64,000 bases of DNA from Robertkochia flava. Lineage in GTDB: Bacteria > Bacteroidota > Bacteroidia > Flavobacteriales > Flavobacteriaceae. Under the pieces are notes generated by a model. That model saw nothing but the letters and a program-made list of their open reading frames with translations. It had not been told where the DNA came from and ran no database searches. The stretch's first letter is position 1, and every line of letters starts with the position of its first letter. Of this stretch, positions 53,429 to 62,623 are shown one piece after another. Location of the stretch: the NCBI RefSeq assembly GCF_020166515.1, contig NZ_JAINZT010000001.1, positions 57,680-121,679 on the forward strand, given 5' to 3'. The position numbers and the translations under genes are program-made.

Positions 53429-54856
53429 TCAGATCTCTGTTACGCGCAGTGTATTTACCATTCCTTTCGCCTTGATCGGCATGGCCGCAAGACTCACAAT
53501 CATATCACCTTTTTCCAGGAATCCCTTATCCCGCGACATCTGGTTCACATCTTCTATGGTCTGGTCTGTACTCACGAATTTATCGTAATAATAAGCATTA
53601 ACCCCCCAAAGCAAACTAAGCTGGGTCAGGATACGCTTGTTGGACGTAAACACAAGAATATGCGACTGCGGACGCCAGGCAGAGATCTGGAAAGCAGTAT
53701 ACCCACTATTGGTAAGTGTGGATATGGCCTTGGCATTGATCTCATTGGCCATGAGGGCCGCGTGATAACATATGGATTTGGTGATGTATCGTTTGGTTTT
53801 GATATGCGGAGGCTCCTGAGGCACACGGATCAAAGGAGAGTGCTCTACGCTTGATATAATGCTTGACATTTTCTGGATCACCTGCACCGGGTAGGCCCCA
53901 ACGGAGGTCTCACCAGACAGCATCACGGCATCTGCACCATCCATAACCGAGTTGGCCACGTCATTAACCTCTGCCCGGGTAGGCGTGAGGCTATTGATCA
54001 TAGTTTCCATCATCTGGGTGGCAATAATTACCGGGATACGGGCTTTTTTGGCCCTAAGCACCAGCTGCTTTTGCACCAAAGGCACCTCATGAGCAGGAAT
54101 TTCAACTCCGATATCTCCCCGTGCAACCATAAGCCCATCGCAATAAGCCACGATCTTGTCAATATTTTCCACCGCTTCAGGCTTTTCTATCTTAGCCACG
54201 ATCGGGATCTTGTGCACAGAATGCTCTTCAATGAGTTTCTGAAGATCCATAAGATCTGTGGAGTGGCGCACAAAAGAAAGGGCAATCCAATCTACCTCCT
54301 GCTCTACGGCGAAAATGGCATCCTGGATATCCTTTTTGGTAAGTGCCGGAAGGGAAATACTGGTGTTAGGCAGGTTTACTCCCTTTTTAGACCGAAGGGG
54401 TCCGCCCTGGATCACCTTGGCATTTACCTTTTTATTCTTATCGGTTGACGTTACCTCAAAGATGAGTTTCCCGTCGTCCAGCAGGATACGTTCCCCGGGA
54501 TTCACATCACGCGGAAACTCCTGGTAATTCATATAAACCCGGTCTGCGGTTCCCTCAAAGGGCTCTCCGGTTTCAAAAGTAATTTCATCTCCGGGATTAA
54601 CGATCACATCCTCCTTCATGACCCCGACACGTAATTTGGGGCCCTGCAGGTCGGCGAGGATGGCTGTATTGTAACCGTACTCTTCATTGAGTTGACGGAT
54701 AAGACCGATACGCTCTTTGACATCGTTATAATCTGCATGAGAAAAGTTAATGCGAAATACATTAACTCCAGCTTCAATCATATCTTTCAACACCGCTTTG
54801 GTACTTGTTGAAGGTCCCAGTGTTGCAACAATCTTCGTTTTCTTCCTATTAGGCAT
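53429..54856 (-). CDS. pyk: Pyruvate kinase
   Basis: The 475-residue protein has KIVATLGPSTSTKAVLKDMI near 7-26, the NFSH segment, KIEKPEAVENID near 221-232 with the catalytic Lys, GLMVARGDIGVEIPAHEVPL near 240-259 and MSGETSVGAYPV near 313-324. It makes pyruvate and ATP from PEP, the last step of glycolysis. Length is typical. Its start overlaps the stop of the IPExxxVDY gene by 8 nt, so the two are coupled in the order rnc-IPExxxVDY-pyk. Confidence 0.96.
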   Translation of the reverse strand: MPNRKKTKIVATLGPSTSTKAVLKDMIEAGVNVFRINFSHADYNDVKERIGLIRQLNEEYGYNTAILADLQGPKLRVGVMKEDVIVNPGDEITFETGEPFEGTADRVYMNYQEFPRDVNPGERILLDDGKLIFEVTSTDKNKKVNAKVIQGGPLRSKKGVNLPNTSISLPALTKKDIQDAIFAVEQEVDWIALSFVRHSTDLMDLQKLIEEHSVHKIPIVAKIEKPEAVENIDKIVAYCDGLMVARGDIGVEIPAHEVPLVQKQLVLRAKKARIPVIIATQMMETMINSLTPTRAEVNDVANSVMDGADAVMLSGETSVGAYPVQVIQKMSSIISSVEHSPLIRVPQEPPHIKTKRYITKSICYHAALMANEINAKAISTLTNSGYTAFQISAWRPQSHILVFTSNKRILTQLSLLWGVNAYYYDKFVSTDQTIEDVNQMSRDKGFLEKGDMIVSLAAMPIKAKGMVNTLRVTEI

Positions 54857-55334
54857 TCGCTAGAAAAATTAAATTACTTTTAGACTTTAGTTGATCGGTT
54901 TCCAGTTCGTAAGCGGTGATCACCTGGGGCATTCTCTTGATCAGTTTCAGCACATCCAGCACCTTACTGAAGCTCCCTTCCCCGTCATCAATTTTAAGGA
55001 GGTGATCTACCTTGGGATATTCAGGCAGCACATAATGCGCCTCCACCCCTACGGGAGCGGCAAACATATCCAGAGCTATATCTTGCTTCTGGACCGCTAC
55101 ATTGGTTTTATTAGCAACGAGATTCCACAGGAGATCTGTGGTTTCATCATAGCTTTCATACACAGCAAAGGCAGCTCCTTCACCAAGCAGCAGGTCTTTA
55201 GGGAGACGGGAAAGCTTTATTTTCAATACCCCATTCAAAAAATAGGCTAATCGATAAGAATCCAGGGAACTGTGGATGGCGATTAGCGTATAGGTATCCT
55301 CGTAAAAATCCTCCGTTAACTTGTGGACCGTCAT
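54849..55334 (-). CDS. IPExxxVDY-family protein
   Basis: The 161-residue protein contains LPEYPKVDH near residue 111, the variant of the IPExxxVDY motif that names this Bacteroidota family, usually found as here between rnc and pyk. No catalytic motif, signal or membrane segment is visible; function unknown. I use ATG 55334 (MTVHKLTEDFYED) rather than the TTG five codons upstream. It overlaps pyk by 8 nt. Confidence 0.8.
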   Translation of the reverse strand: MTVHKLTEDFYEDTYTLIAIHSSLDSYRLAYFLNGVLKIKLSRLPKDLLLGEGAAFAVYESYDETTDLLWNLVANKTNVAVQKQDIALDMFAAPVGVEAHYVLPEYPKVDHLLKIDDGEGSFSKVLDVLKLIKRMPQVITAYELETDQLKSKSNLIFLANA

Positions 55335-55432
55335 ATTTTGATAATACAATCATCTATAAAGATACTGCTCATTACACGACTTCACAACTTTTAAGACTCC
55401 GGTAATCCGAAAAAGTTACGCAAACGTTAGAG

Positions 55433-56173
55433 TCAGATCACATCATCAATCTTGGATTGCAAGGCATAATACGCCCTTCTAGCCGCATTTTCTTCGGCTT
55501 TTTTCTTTGAAGTTGCCCTGCCTTTGGCTACAAGTTTATTGTCGATATAGAGTTTAACGGCGAAATATTTCACATCTTCCTTGCCTTCATCTTCATAGAC
55601 ATCAAACAAAAATGTCTTTTTCTCTTTCTGGCAATATTCTATGATCAGGCTTTTATAGCTAATGATCTTTCCTTCCAGCTGTTCTATATCCACATAAGGC
55701 GTGATCACCCGGCTTTGGATAAACCGCTCACAGAACTCATATCCCCTGTCCAGAAATATGGCTCCTACCAGGGCTTCAAATACGTTGCCATGGATGTTTT
55801 CCCCAAAGTTCTCTTTATTGATCTTGCTTTCCACGAAATTAAGCAGTCCAAGATCTTTCCCCAGTTCATTGAGGTGCTCCCTGCTTACTACCTTGGAACG
55901 CATTTTGGTCAGGTACCCTTCATCCCCGGCAGGGGCTTCGTCAAAGAGAAAGTGGGATATTATCGAGCTCAGCATGGCATCCCCCAGAAACTCCAGCCGT
56001 TCGTAGTTTACAGGATTGCCTTTTTCATCTTTGATATTCATGGACCGGTGCGTAAATGCCTTTTTGTAATAGCGAATAGAACGCGGCTTAAACCCAAGAA
56101 TATTAGTGAGCTCTAAAAAAAAATCCCCGCCTTGAGAAGACCGGGAATTTAATATTTTACGAATGAATTTCAT
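55433..56173 (-). CDS. rnc: Ribonuclease III
   Basis: The 246-residue protein has the RNase III signature ERLEFLGDAMLSSIISHFLF near 59-78 with the catalytic Glu/Asp, GNVFEALVGAIFLDRGYEF near 128-146, and a C-terminal double-stranded-RNA-binding domain (about 170-240, ending KAEENAARRAYYAL). It cuts double-stranded RNA in rRNA and mRNA processing. It lies 14 nt after fabF on the same strand, giving the conserved series acpP-fabF-rnc. Confidence 0.96.
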   Translation of the reverse strand: MKFIRKILNSRSSQGGDFFLELTNILGFKPRSIRYYKKAFTHRSMNIKDEKGNPVNYERLEFLGDAMLSSIISHFLFDEAPAGDEGYLTKMRSKVVSREHLNELGKDLGLLNFVESKINKENFGENIHGNVFEALVGAIFLDRGYEFCERFIQSRVITPYVDIEQLEGKIISYKSLIIEYCQKEKKTFLFDVYEDEGKEDVKYFAVKLYIDNKLVAKGRATSKKKAEENAARRAYYALQSKIDDVI

Positions 56174-56187
56174 TCAGTTGCTTGAAA

Positions 56188-57438
56188 CTAGTCCATTTTT
56201 TTAAACAGGACACAGGCATTGTGCCCTCCAAACCCAAAGGTGTTGCTCATTACGACTTTCACATCGCGCTTCTGAGCTTCATTAAGGGTTAAGTTGAGTT
56301 CCGGATTAATGTTCTCATCCACCGTTTCGTGATTGATGGTAGGAGGAACAATTCCGTGCTCTAAAGAAAGGATGGAGGCAATAGCTTCAACTGCACCAGC
56401 TGCACCCAAGAGGTGCCCGGTCATGGATTTGGTAGAGTTGATGTTCAACGTTTTGGCGTGCTCGCCAAAAACCTTACCTATCGCTTTCAATTCAGCAACA
56501 TCTCCCAGGGGAGTAGAGGTACCATGGGTATTGATGGCATCCACATCCTCGGGTTTCATTCCGGCATTTCTCAAACAGTTCTCCATTACGGCAACCACCC
56601 CGATTCCTTCCGGGTGCGGTGCTGTCATATGGTAGGCATCAGAAGAGAGACCGCCACCAACAACTTCGGCATAGATCTTAGCGCCTCTGGCTTTAGCGTG
56701 CTCATATTCTTCCAACACAAGTGCTCCTGACCCTTCTCCCAAAACAAATCCGTCGCGATTTGCATCGAAAGGTCTGGATGCGGTTTTAGGGTCGTCGTTC
56801 CGGGTACTCATGGCATGCATGGCGTTAAAGCCACCCATACCCGCTTCGGTAACGGCAGCCTCCGAACCTCCGGTAATCACCACATCGGTATGACCGAGCC
56901 TGATAGAGTTCAGCGCATCGATAATGGCATTGGCCGATGAGGCACAGGCAGAGACCGTTGTATAATTAGGTCCCATAAAACCGTATTTAATAGAAATTAA
57001 TCCCGGTGCGATATCGGCAATCATTTTCGGGATAAAGAACGGATTAAACCTTGGGGTTCCGTCGCCTTTGGCATATGCCATTACTTCATCCTGAAAGGTC
57101 TCTAATCCTCCGATTCCGGCACCCCAGATCACCCCTACGCGTTGTTTATCGATCTTTTCCAGATCCAGTTTTGAATCGTCCATAGCCTCCTTAGCAGTGG
57201 CCATGGCATATTGAGCAAAGCGGTCCATTCGCCTCACCTCCTTGCGATCAATAAAATCTGTAGGGTCAAAATTCTTTATCTCACAAGCGAATTGTGTTTT
57301 AAATTTTGAGGCATCAAAGTGGGTGACAGGGGCAGCTCCACTCTGTCCACTAATAAGCCCATTCCAATATTCTTCAATATTATTACCAATGGGGGTCAAT
57401 GCTCCTAATCCAGTTACAACAACTCGCTTAAGTTCCAT
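56188..57438 (-). CDS. fabF: 3-oxoacyl-ACP synthase II
   Basis: The 416-residue condensing enzyme has the active-site Cys in SACASSANAI near 164, His in NTHGTSTPLGD near 304 and the second His in SMTGHLLGAAGAVEA near 340, the C-H-H triad. It elongates acyl-ACP with malonyl-ACP in fatty-acid synthesis and takes substrate from the ACP encoded upstream. Length is standard. A long hairpin lies in the 106-bp gap between acpP and its start. Confidence 0.97.
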   Translation of the reverse strand: MELKRVVVTGLGALTPIGNNIEEYWNGLISGQSGAAPVTHFDASKFKTQFACEIKNFDPTDFIDRKEVRRMDRFAQYAMATAKEAMDDSKLDLEKIDKQRVGVIWGAGIGGLETFQDEVMAYAKGDGTPRFNPFFIPKMIADIAPGLISIKYGFMGPNYTTVSACASSANAIIDALNSIRLGHTDVVITGGSEAAVTEAGMGGFNAMHAMSTRNDDPKTASRPFDANRDGFVLGEGSGALVLEEYEHAKARGAKIYAEVVGGGLSSDAYHMTAPHPEGIGVVAVMENCLRNAGMKPEDVDAINTHGTSTPLGDVAELKAIGKVFGEHAKTLNINSTKSMTGHLLGAAGAVEAIASILSLEHGIVPPTINHETVDENINPELNLTLNEAQKRDVKVVMSNTFGFGGHNACVLFKKMD

Positions 57439-57476
57439 TTAGTACGTTTTTGTATTGCAATAAAACAAATAATAAA

Positions 57477-57525
57477 CTACCAAAAAAATTTATCCATGCA
57501 GTGGCATGAATAAATTTTTTGGTAG
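57477..57525 (-). promoter_or_regulatory. Long hairpin between acpP and fabF
   Basis: CTACCAAAAAAATTTAT and ATAAATTTTTTGGTAG form a 16-bp stem with one bulged A, capped by a CATGC/GCATG stem and an AGTG loop. No T-run follows, so it is not a classic terminator; it could set the relative expression of acpP and fabF by partial termination or by RNA processing. Confidence 0.5.
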
Positions 57526-57544
57526 TATGCCTTATAGGTAATTC

Positions 57545-57778
57545 TTATTTCGCTTCTTCGATATATTTGATCGCTTGACCAACAGTAGCGATATTTTCCG
57601 CCTGATCATCAGGAATTTGAATGTCGAATTCTTTCTCGAATTCCATGATAAGCTCAACAGTATCCAGAGAGTCGGCTCCCAGATCGTTGGTGAAGCTTGC
57701 TTCTGCAACTACTTCATTCTCATCTACACCTAATTTGTCTACGATGATCGCTTTTACTCTTGATGCAATGTCTGACAT
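57545..57778 (-). CDS. acpP: Acyl carrier protein
   Basis: The 77-residue acidic protein has the phosphopantetheine site DSLDTVEL with Ser at about residue 37 (in [19 protein letters not shown]). It carries growing acyl chains in fatty-acid synthesis and precedes fabF as in most bacteria. A -7 box at 57809-57816 lies 31 nt upstream. Length and charge are typical. Confidence 0.97.
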   Translation of the reverse strand: MSDIASRVKAIIVDKLGVDENEVVAEASFTNDLGADSLDTVELIMEFEKEFDIQIPDDQAENIATVGQAIKYIEEAK

Positions 57779-57808
57779 AATTTTTTTGTTTTAAAATTTA
57801 ATTGTTGG

Positions 57809-57816
57809 CAAAAATA
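57809..57816 (-). promoter_or_regulatory. Putative -7 box of acpP
   Basis: TATTTTTG on the minus strand fits TAnnTTTG, 31 nt before the acpP ATG; a T-rich stretch lies at the -33 position. Confidence 0.5.
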
Positions 57817-57962
57817 AAAAACTTTGCATTAAAAAAAGGTTTTCCTGCTAAAAGTTACCTTTAAAGATAAGAATTTTTAAACCAACGAATTAGCTCCCTG
57901 CACTTCCCTTTCTGGAATATTATTCTTTTTTTTGCCTACATATATATATGAGTACAAACCCT

Positions 57963-58529
57963 ATGAAAAGAATCGTCATCTTCGCTTCCGGCTCAGGCAG
58001 CAATGCAGAAAATATCATCCGTCACTTCCAGGCCGGACAACTGGCCCGGGTAGAGATGGTGCTCTCCAACAAACCTGACGCCCGGGTGCTGGTACGCGCC
58101 CGTGACCTGGGCACCAGTGCGATGTACTTTAACCGTACCGCCCTCAATGAAGGCAAGGTGGCGCTTTTGCTCGAAGCCCTCAACCCGGACCTGATCGTAT
58201 TGGCCGGCTTCTTATGGAAGATCCCGGAGGAACTCACCCGGAAGTTCAAGGGAAAGATCATCAACATACATCCTGCCCTATTACCAGAATACGGCGGGAA
58301 AGGAATGTACGGGATGCACGTACACCAGGCCGCGATCAAAGACCGGAAAGAAAAGAGTGGTATCACCATCCATTACGTAAACGAACATTACGATGAAGGA
58401 GCCATTATCTTCCAGGCATCGACCCCGGTTACGGAGGCCGATACCCCGGAGACCCTGGCCACCAAAATACACGAACTGGAGCACCGGCATTTTCCCATCG
58501 TTATAGAAACCCTGCTTAATGAACAATAA
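57963..58529 (+). CDS. purN: Phosphoribosylglycinamide formyltransferase
   Basis: From ATG 57963 the product has 188 residues starting MKRIVIFASGSGSNAENI, the canonical PurN N-terminus with the phosphate loop GSGSN; an ATG 15 nt upstream is also in frame. The formyl-transfer motif NIHPALLPEYGGKGMYGMHV near 103-122 carries the catalytic Asn and His. It moves a formyl group from 10-formyl-THF to GAR in purine synthesis. The next gene, rnhA, starts 11 nt before its stop. PurF lies about 2 kb further on. Confidence 0.93.
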   Translation: MKRIVIFASGSGSNAENIIRHFQAGQLARVEMVLSNKPDARVLVRARDLGTSAMYFNRTALNEGKVALLLEALNPDLIVLAGFLWKIPEELTRKFKGKIINIHPALLPEYGGKGMYGMHVHQAAIKDRKEKSGITIHYVNEHYDEGAIIFQASTPVTEADTPETLATKIHELEHRHFPIVIETLLNEQ

Positions 58530-58998
58530 CAGCCAGGTCCATATCTACACCGATGGCGCCTCGAAGGGCAACCCGGGACCGGGAGGCTACGGCATCGTCA
58601 TGGAGTGGGTGGGCAAACCCTACCGGAAAGAATTCTCGGAAGGATTCAAAAAGACCACAAACAACAGAATGGAGCTGCTTGCGGTGATCGAGGCGCTCAG
58701 GAAACTCAAATACCCCAATACAGCCGTAACCGTGTTCAGCGATTCGAAGTATGTGGTGGATGCCGTCAATAAAGGATGGGTGTTCAACTGGGAGCGCAAG
58801 GGGTTTAAAGACAAGAAAAATCCGGATCTGTGGATCGACTTCCTAAAGGAATACCGAAAACACAAGGTGTCCTTACAATGGATAAAGGGACACAGCAATC
58901 ACCCTCAGAACGAACTCTGTGATGCCCTTGCCGTAAACGCTGCCCAGAAGAAAGACCTGAAGACCGATGCGGGCTTCGAGCGGGAGGGATTATTTTAA
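58519..58998 (+). CDS. rnhA: Ribonuclease HI
   Basis: The 159-residue protein has all four acidic residues: Asp in YTDGASKGNPGPGGYG near 11, Glu in NNRMELLAVIEAL near 52, Asp in FSDSKYVVDAV near 75 and Asp in NELCDALAVNAA near 136, with the loop His in KGHSNHPQ near 124. It removes the RNA strand of RNA:DNA hybrids, for example at replication primers. It overlaps purN by 11 nt. Confidence 0.95.
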   Translation: MNNNSQVHIYTDGASKGNPGPGGYGIVMEWVGKPYRKEFSEGFKKTTNNRMELLAVIEALRKLKYPNTAVTVFSDSKYVVDAVNKGWVFNWERKGFKDKKNPDLWIDFLKEYRKHKVSLQWIKGHSNHPQNELCDALAVNAAQKKDLKTDAGFEREGLF

Positions 58999-59048
58999 AA
59001 TTCTGAAATATAGCGGATTGATCGTATTTTTACCTCAAAACGCAACCC

Positions 59049-59648
59049 ATGAATTTCACATCCTTATATTTTGCCCTTATCCTGTTACCCGGCGTACTGT
59101 TTGCCCAGGAATGGGAACTGAAAAAAGAGAGTGATCATATCCGGGTATACACCCGCCAGGTCGATTCTACGGCGTTTAACGAATACCGGGCCGAACTCAT
59201 TGCCCGAACCACCCCGGAAAAGGCCCTGAGGCTGATCTGCGACGGCGACCGGCTTTGGGAGTGGAACCACAAAACCTCTGCCAGTGAGACCCTGCACCGC
59301 TATAATGACAGCACTCTTGTGATCTGGATGCACAACGACCTGCCCTGGCCCTTCCGCGACCGCGAAAACCTCTCTCTGATCCAGGTCAGAACCCCAAAAA
59401 CCGACGAATACCTGGTTACCATTGAACCTGCCGACAATGCATTCCGGAAACCCGATGAAGAGGTCATACGCACCACCCGATTTAAGGGACACTGGAACAT
59501 CGAGAAATTAAAGGATGGAAAGGTGAAGATCGTACAGCAGTTATACGGCGACCCTAATGGAATGATCCCGGGATGGTTACTCAACTCCATCCTCACCACG
59601 GTGCCCTTTCATTCTTTTGAGAATCTGAAAGTAATACTGGAAAACTAG
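59049..59648 (+). CDS. Secreted START-domain protein
   Basis: The 199-residue protein has a signal peptide ending near LFAQ. The mature part has the START-like lipid-binding pattern: WELKKESDHIRVYTRQV near 22-38, WEWNHKTSASETLHRYND near 77-94, DLPWPFRDRENL near 103-114 and the C-terminal amphipathic helix WLLNSILTTVPFHSFENLKVIL. Such domains bind lipids or other hydrophobic ligands. The ligand is unknown. It stands 50 nt after rnhA and 26 nt before the PfkB gene, and may share their transcript. Confidence 0.85.
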   Translation: MNFTSLYFALILLPGVLFAQEWELKKESDHIRVYTRQVDSTAFNEYRAELIARTTPEKALRLICDGDRLWEWNHKTSASETLHRYNDSTLVIWMHNDLPWPFRDRENLSLIQVRTPKTDEYLVTIEPADNAFRKPDEEVIRTTRFKGHWNIEKLKDGKVKIVQQLYGDPNGMIPGWLLNSILTTVPFHSFENLKVILEN

Positions 59649-59674
59649 CCTTATATTTGCAAAAAAATAAATGC

Positions 59675-60601
59675 ATGGGAAAATTATTGATCGTAGGTAC
59701 TGTAGCCTTCGATGCCATTGAAACTCCTTTTGGCAAAACCGATAAGATCCTTGGTGGGGCCGCTACCTTCATAGGCTTAGCCGCCTCTAACTTCGAAATT
59801 GATTCCGCCATCGTCTCTGTAGTAGGTGACGACTTTCCTGACCACCATCTCAACCTGCTGAGCAATAGGAAGATCGACATTTCTGCTATCGAGATCGTCG
59901 AGGGAGGAAAAACATTTTTCTGGAAAGGAAAATACATGAACGACCTCAATGTACGGGAAACCCTCGACACCCAGCTCAATGTACTGGCCGATTTCAACCC
60001 GGTTGTCCCGGAAGCCTTCAACACTTCCGAAATTCTTATGTTAGGAAACCTTCATCCGAACGTCCAATTAAGCGTTATTGACCAAATGGACAAAAAACCG
60101 GCGCTTACGATTTTGGACACCATGAATTTCTGGATGGACAACACCCCTGAGGAACTGGCCGCAGTGATCAAAAAGGTGGATGTAATTACCATAAATGATG
60201 AGGAGGCCAGGCAGCTTTCGGGAGAATATTCCCTGGTAAACGCCGCTGAGAAAATACATCAGATGGGACCGGAATATGTTGTAATAAAAAAAGGAGAGCA
60301 CGGAGCACTTTTATTTCATAAGGAGAACATCTTCTTTGCTCCCGCACTTCCCCTGAGAGAGATCTTTGACCCTACCGGGGCCGGGGATACATTTGCCGGA
60401 GGATTTGCCGGATTCCTTGCAGCGACAGAAGACTACTCCTTTGAAAATATGAAAAACGCCGTTATCCACGGTTCTAATCTCGCTTCCTTCTCTGTAGAGA
60501 AATTTGGAACCGAGCGGATGGAAAATCTGGATAAAGAAGAGATCAACAGCCGCTTAAAGCAATTTAAGGACCTAACGCAATTTGATATAAAATTGGCCTG
60601 A
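59675..60601 (+). CDS. PfkB-family carbohydrate kinase
   Basis: The 308-residue protein starts at ATG 59675 (MGKLLIVGTVAFDAIETP); a TTG at 59657 overlaps a promoter-like TATATTTG (59652-59659) and is unlikely. The PfkB active-site segment DPTGAGDTFAGGFAGFL near 238-254 has the GAGD anion hole with its catalytic Asp, and GGAATFIGLAA near 29-39 is the first signature. The substrate is unclear; ribokinase- and adenosine-kinase-like activities occur in this group. It often precedes purF in Flavobacteriia, but here a terminator stands between. Confidence 0.87.
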   Translation: MGKLLIVGTVAFDAIETPFGKTDKILGGAATFIGLAASNFEIDSAIVSVVGDDFPDHHLNLLSNRKIDISAIEIVEGGKTFFWKGKYMNDLNVRETLDTQLNVLADFNPVVPEAFNTSEILMLGNLHPNVQLSVIDQMDKKPALTILDTMNFWMDNTPEELAAVIKKVDVITINDEEARQLSGEYSLVNAAEKIHQMGPEYVVIKKGEHGALLFHKENIFFAPALPLREIFDPTGAGDTFAGGFAGFLAATEDYSFENMKNAVIHGSNLASFSVEKFGTERMENLDKEEINSRLKQFKDLTQFDIKLA

Positions 60602-60623
60602 TTGCTCTGCAACAGGCTTTTTT
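60596..60623 (+). terminator. Intrinsic terminator between the PfkB gene and purF
   Basis: GCCTG-A-TTGC/GCAA-CAGGC (60596-60605 with 60609-60617, loop TCT) is followed by six Ts. It includes the stop codon of the kinase gene. Confidence 0.8.
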
Positions 60624-60634
60624 AAACTAGGACA

Positions 60635-62533
60635 ATGAGTGACGCTATAAAACATGAATGTGGGATCGCCCTCGTACGACTTCTGAAACCCCTGGAATAC
60701 TACCAGGAAAAATACGGGACAGCATTCTACGGGATCAACAAGATGTACCTGATGATGGAAAAGCAGCACAACCGCGGACAGGATGGAGCCGGTTTTGCCA
60801 GCATCAAAATGAACATGCACCCCGGAGAACGCTATATGAGCAGGGTACGATCTAACCAGTCGCAACCCATTCAGGACATCTTTAAACAGATCAACACCCG
60901 AATTAACGATATCCTGACCGAAAACCCGGAATATCGCGATGATGTGGAAGCCCTGAAAAAGGAGGTTCCCTATGTTGGAGAACTCATGCTCGGCCACGTG
61001 CGGTATGGTACCTTTGGGAAGAACAGCATAGAAAGCGTACATCCTTTCCTGCGCCAGAACAACTGGATGCACAGAAACCTTATTGTGGCCGGAAACTTTA
61101 ACATGACGAATGTTAATGAACTTTTCGACAACCTGATCCGACTGGGACAGCACCCTAAGGAAAAGGCAGACACGATAACGGTAATGGAAAAAATAGGTCA
61201 CTTTCTCGATGATGCTGTGGCCAAGCTCTACAAAGAGGTGAAAAAGGAAGGATTCTCAAAAATGGAGGCCTCCCACCTTATCGCCGAGCGACTTAATGTA
61301 GCAAAGATCCTCAGAAAGGCCGCCAAAAACTGGGATGGGGGATACGCCATGGCCGGACTGATCGGACACGGAGACGCCTTTGTCTTGCGGGACCCTGCAG
61401 GGATACGTCCTGCTTACTATTACAAAGATGACGAGGTGGTCGTGGTTGCCTCGGAGCGCCCTGTAATTCAAACGGTCTTTGATGTGGAATTTGAAAGCAT
61501 CAAAGAACTCGACCCTGGAAAAGCCATCATTATCAAAAAAGACGGTTCGGTTAAAACCAAAAGAATCCTGGAAGCCCTGGAACGCAAAGCCTGTTCTTTT
61601 GAACGCATCTATTTCTCCAGAGGATCAGATGCAGAGATTTACCAGGAGCGCAAAGACCTTGGGAAACTTCTTTTCCCCAAGATCCTGGAGAGCGTAGACC
61701 AGGACCTGGAGAACACCGTGTTTTCCTATATTCCCAATACTGCGGAAACCTCCTTTTACGGAATGGTCCAGGAGGCTCAGAATTATCTAAACAAAAGGAA
61801 GGAAGAAAAAATACTGGCAGCTAAGGACAGTCTTACTCCGGAAGAATTGAACCGCATCCTGAACATGCGCCCAAGAATTGAAAAGGTGGCCATAAAAGAT
61901 GCAAAGCTCCGCACCTTTATTACAGAAGACAGTAGTCGTGACGACCTGGTTGCCCATGTTTACGACATAACCTATGGCTCTGTAAAACCATCAGATAACC
62001 TGGTCATCATCGACGACAGTATTGTAAGAGGCACCACGCTGAAAAAAAGTATTTTACGCATCCTCGATCGTCTGCATCCGAAACAGATCGTAGTAGTGTC
62101 TTCCGCACCGCAAATCCGCTATCCGGATTGTTACGGAATCGACATGGCAAGACTGGAAGACCTGGTAGCTTTCCGGGCAGCGCTCGAATTACATCGGGAA
62201 CGAGATACCTACTACAAGGTAGACGAGGTGTATGAAAAATGTATCGCACAGGTAAATCATGAGGATAAAGATGTGATCAATGCCGTTAAAGAAGTCTATG
62301 CACCCTTTACAGACGAGGAGATCTCGGATAAGATTTCAGAGATCCTGGCTCCGGAAGGCATCAATGCCGAGGTGAAAATTATTTACCAATCGGTAGAAAA
62401 GCTTCATGAAGCCTGCCCTCATAACCTGGGTGACTGGTATTTCACAGGTGATTATCCGACCCCGGGAGGAAACAGGGTGGTTAACAGGGCATTTATCAAT
62501 TTCTATGAAGGAATTAAAGAGCGTGCTTATTAA
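60635..62533 (+). CDS. purF: Amidophosphoribosyltransferase (long Bacteroidota form)
   Basis: The 632-residue protein is longer than the usual 470-510. The N-terminal nucleophile Cys is at residue 9 (MSDAIKHECGIALV), so an 8-residue propeptide must be removed to free it, as in the B. subtilis type, unlike E. coli where Cys follows Met. The glutaminase motif QHNRGQDGAG follows near 43-52. The PRPP loop VIIDDSIVRGTTLKKSI lies near 455-471. It makes phosphoribosylamine from PRPP and glutamine, the first step of purine synthesis. The start lies 11 nt after the terminator hairpin. Confidence 0.95.
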   Translation: MSDAIKHECGIALVRLLKPLEYYQEKYGTAFYGINKMYLMMEKQHNRGQDGAGFASIKMNMHPGERYMSRVRSNQSQPIQDIFKQINTRINDILTENPEYRDDVEALKKEVPYVGELMLGHVRYGTFGKNSIESVHPFLRQNNWMHRNLIVAGNFNMTNVNELFDNLIRLGQHPKEKADTITVMEKIGHFLDDAVAKLYKEVKKEGFSKMEASHLIAERLNVAKILRKAAKNWDGGYAMAGLIGHGDAFVLRDPAGIRPAYYYKDDEVVVVASERPVIQTVFDVEFESIKELDPGKAIIIKKDGSVKTKRILEALERKACSFERIYFSRGSDAEIYQERKDLGKLLFPKILESVDQDLENTVFSYIPNTAETSFYGMVQEAQNYLNKRKEEKILAAKDSLTPEELNRILNMRPRIEKVAIKDAKLRTFITEDSSRDDLVAHVYDITYGSVKPSDNLVIIDDSIVRGTTLKKSILRILDRLHPKQIVVVSSAPQIRYPDCYGIDMARLEDLVAFRAALELHRERDTYYKVDEVYEKCIAQVNHEDKDVINAVKEVYAPFTDEEISDKISEILAPEGINAEVKIIYQSVEKLHEACPHNLGDWYFTGDYPTPGGNRVVNRAFINFYEGIKERAY

Positions 62534-62560
62534 AAAATAAACCATGAATCGGAGTCGATT

Positions 62561-62600
62561 TGCATTTCATCGTGTTAATATGCGTTTCATCCGATTAATA
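62561..62600 (+). repeat. Two tandem 20-bp direct repeats upstream of the first small RNA
   Basis: TGCATTTCATCGTGTTAATA and TGCGTTTCATCCGATTAATA lie end to end (16 of 20 match). The second contains TTTCATCCGATTAAT, which matches TTTCAACCGATTCAT found at nearly the same distance (32-33 nt) before the promoter-like box of all other copies. It may be an operator. Confidence 0.6.
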
Positions 62601-62623
62601 ATATTTATCCGACTACATGGAGG

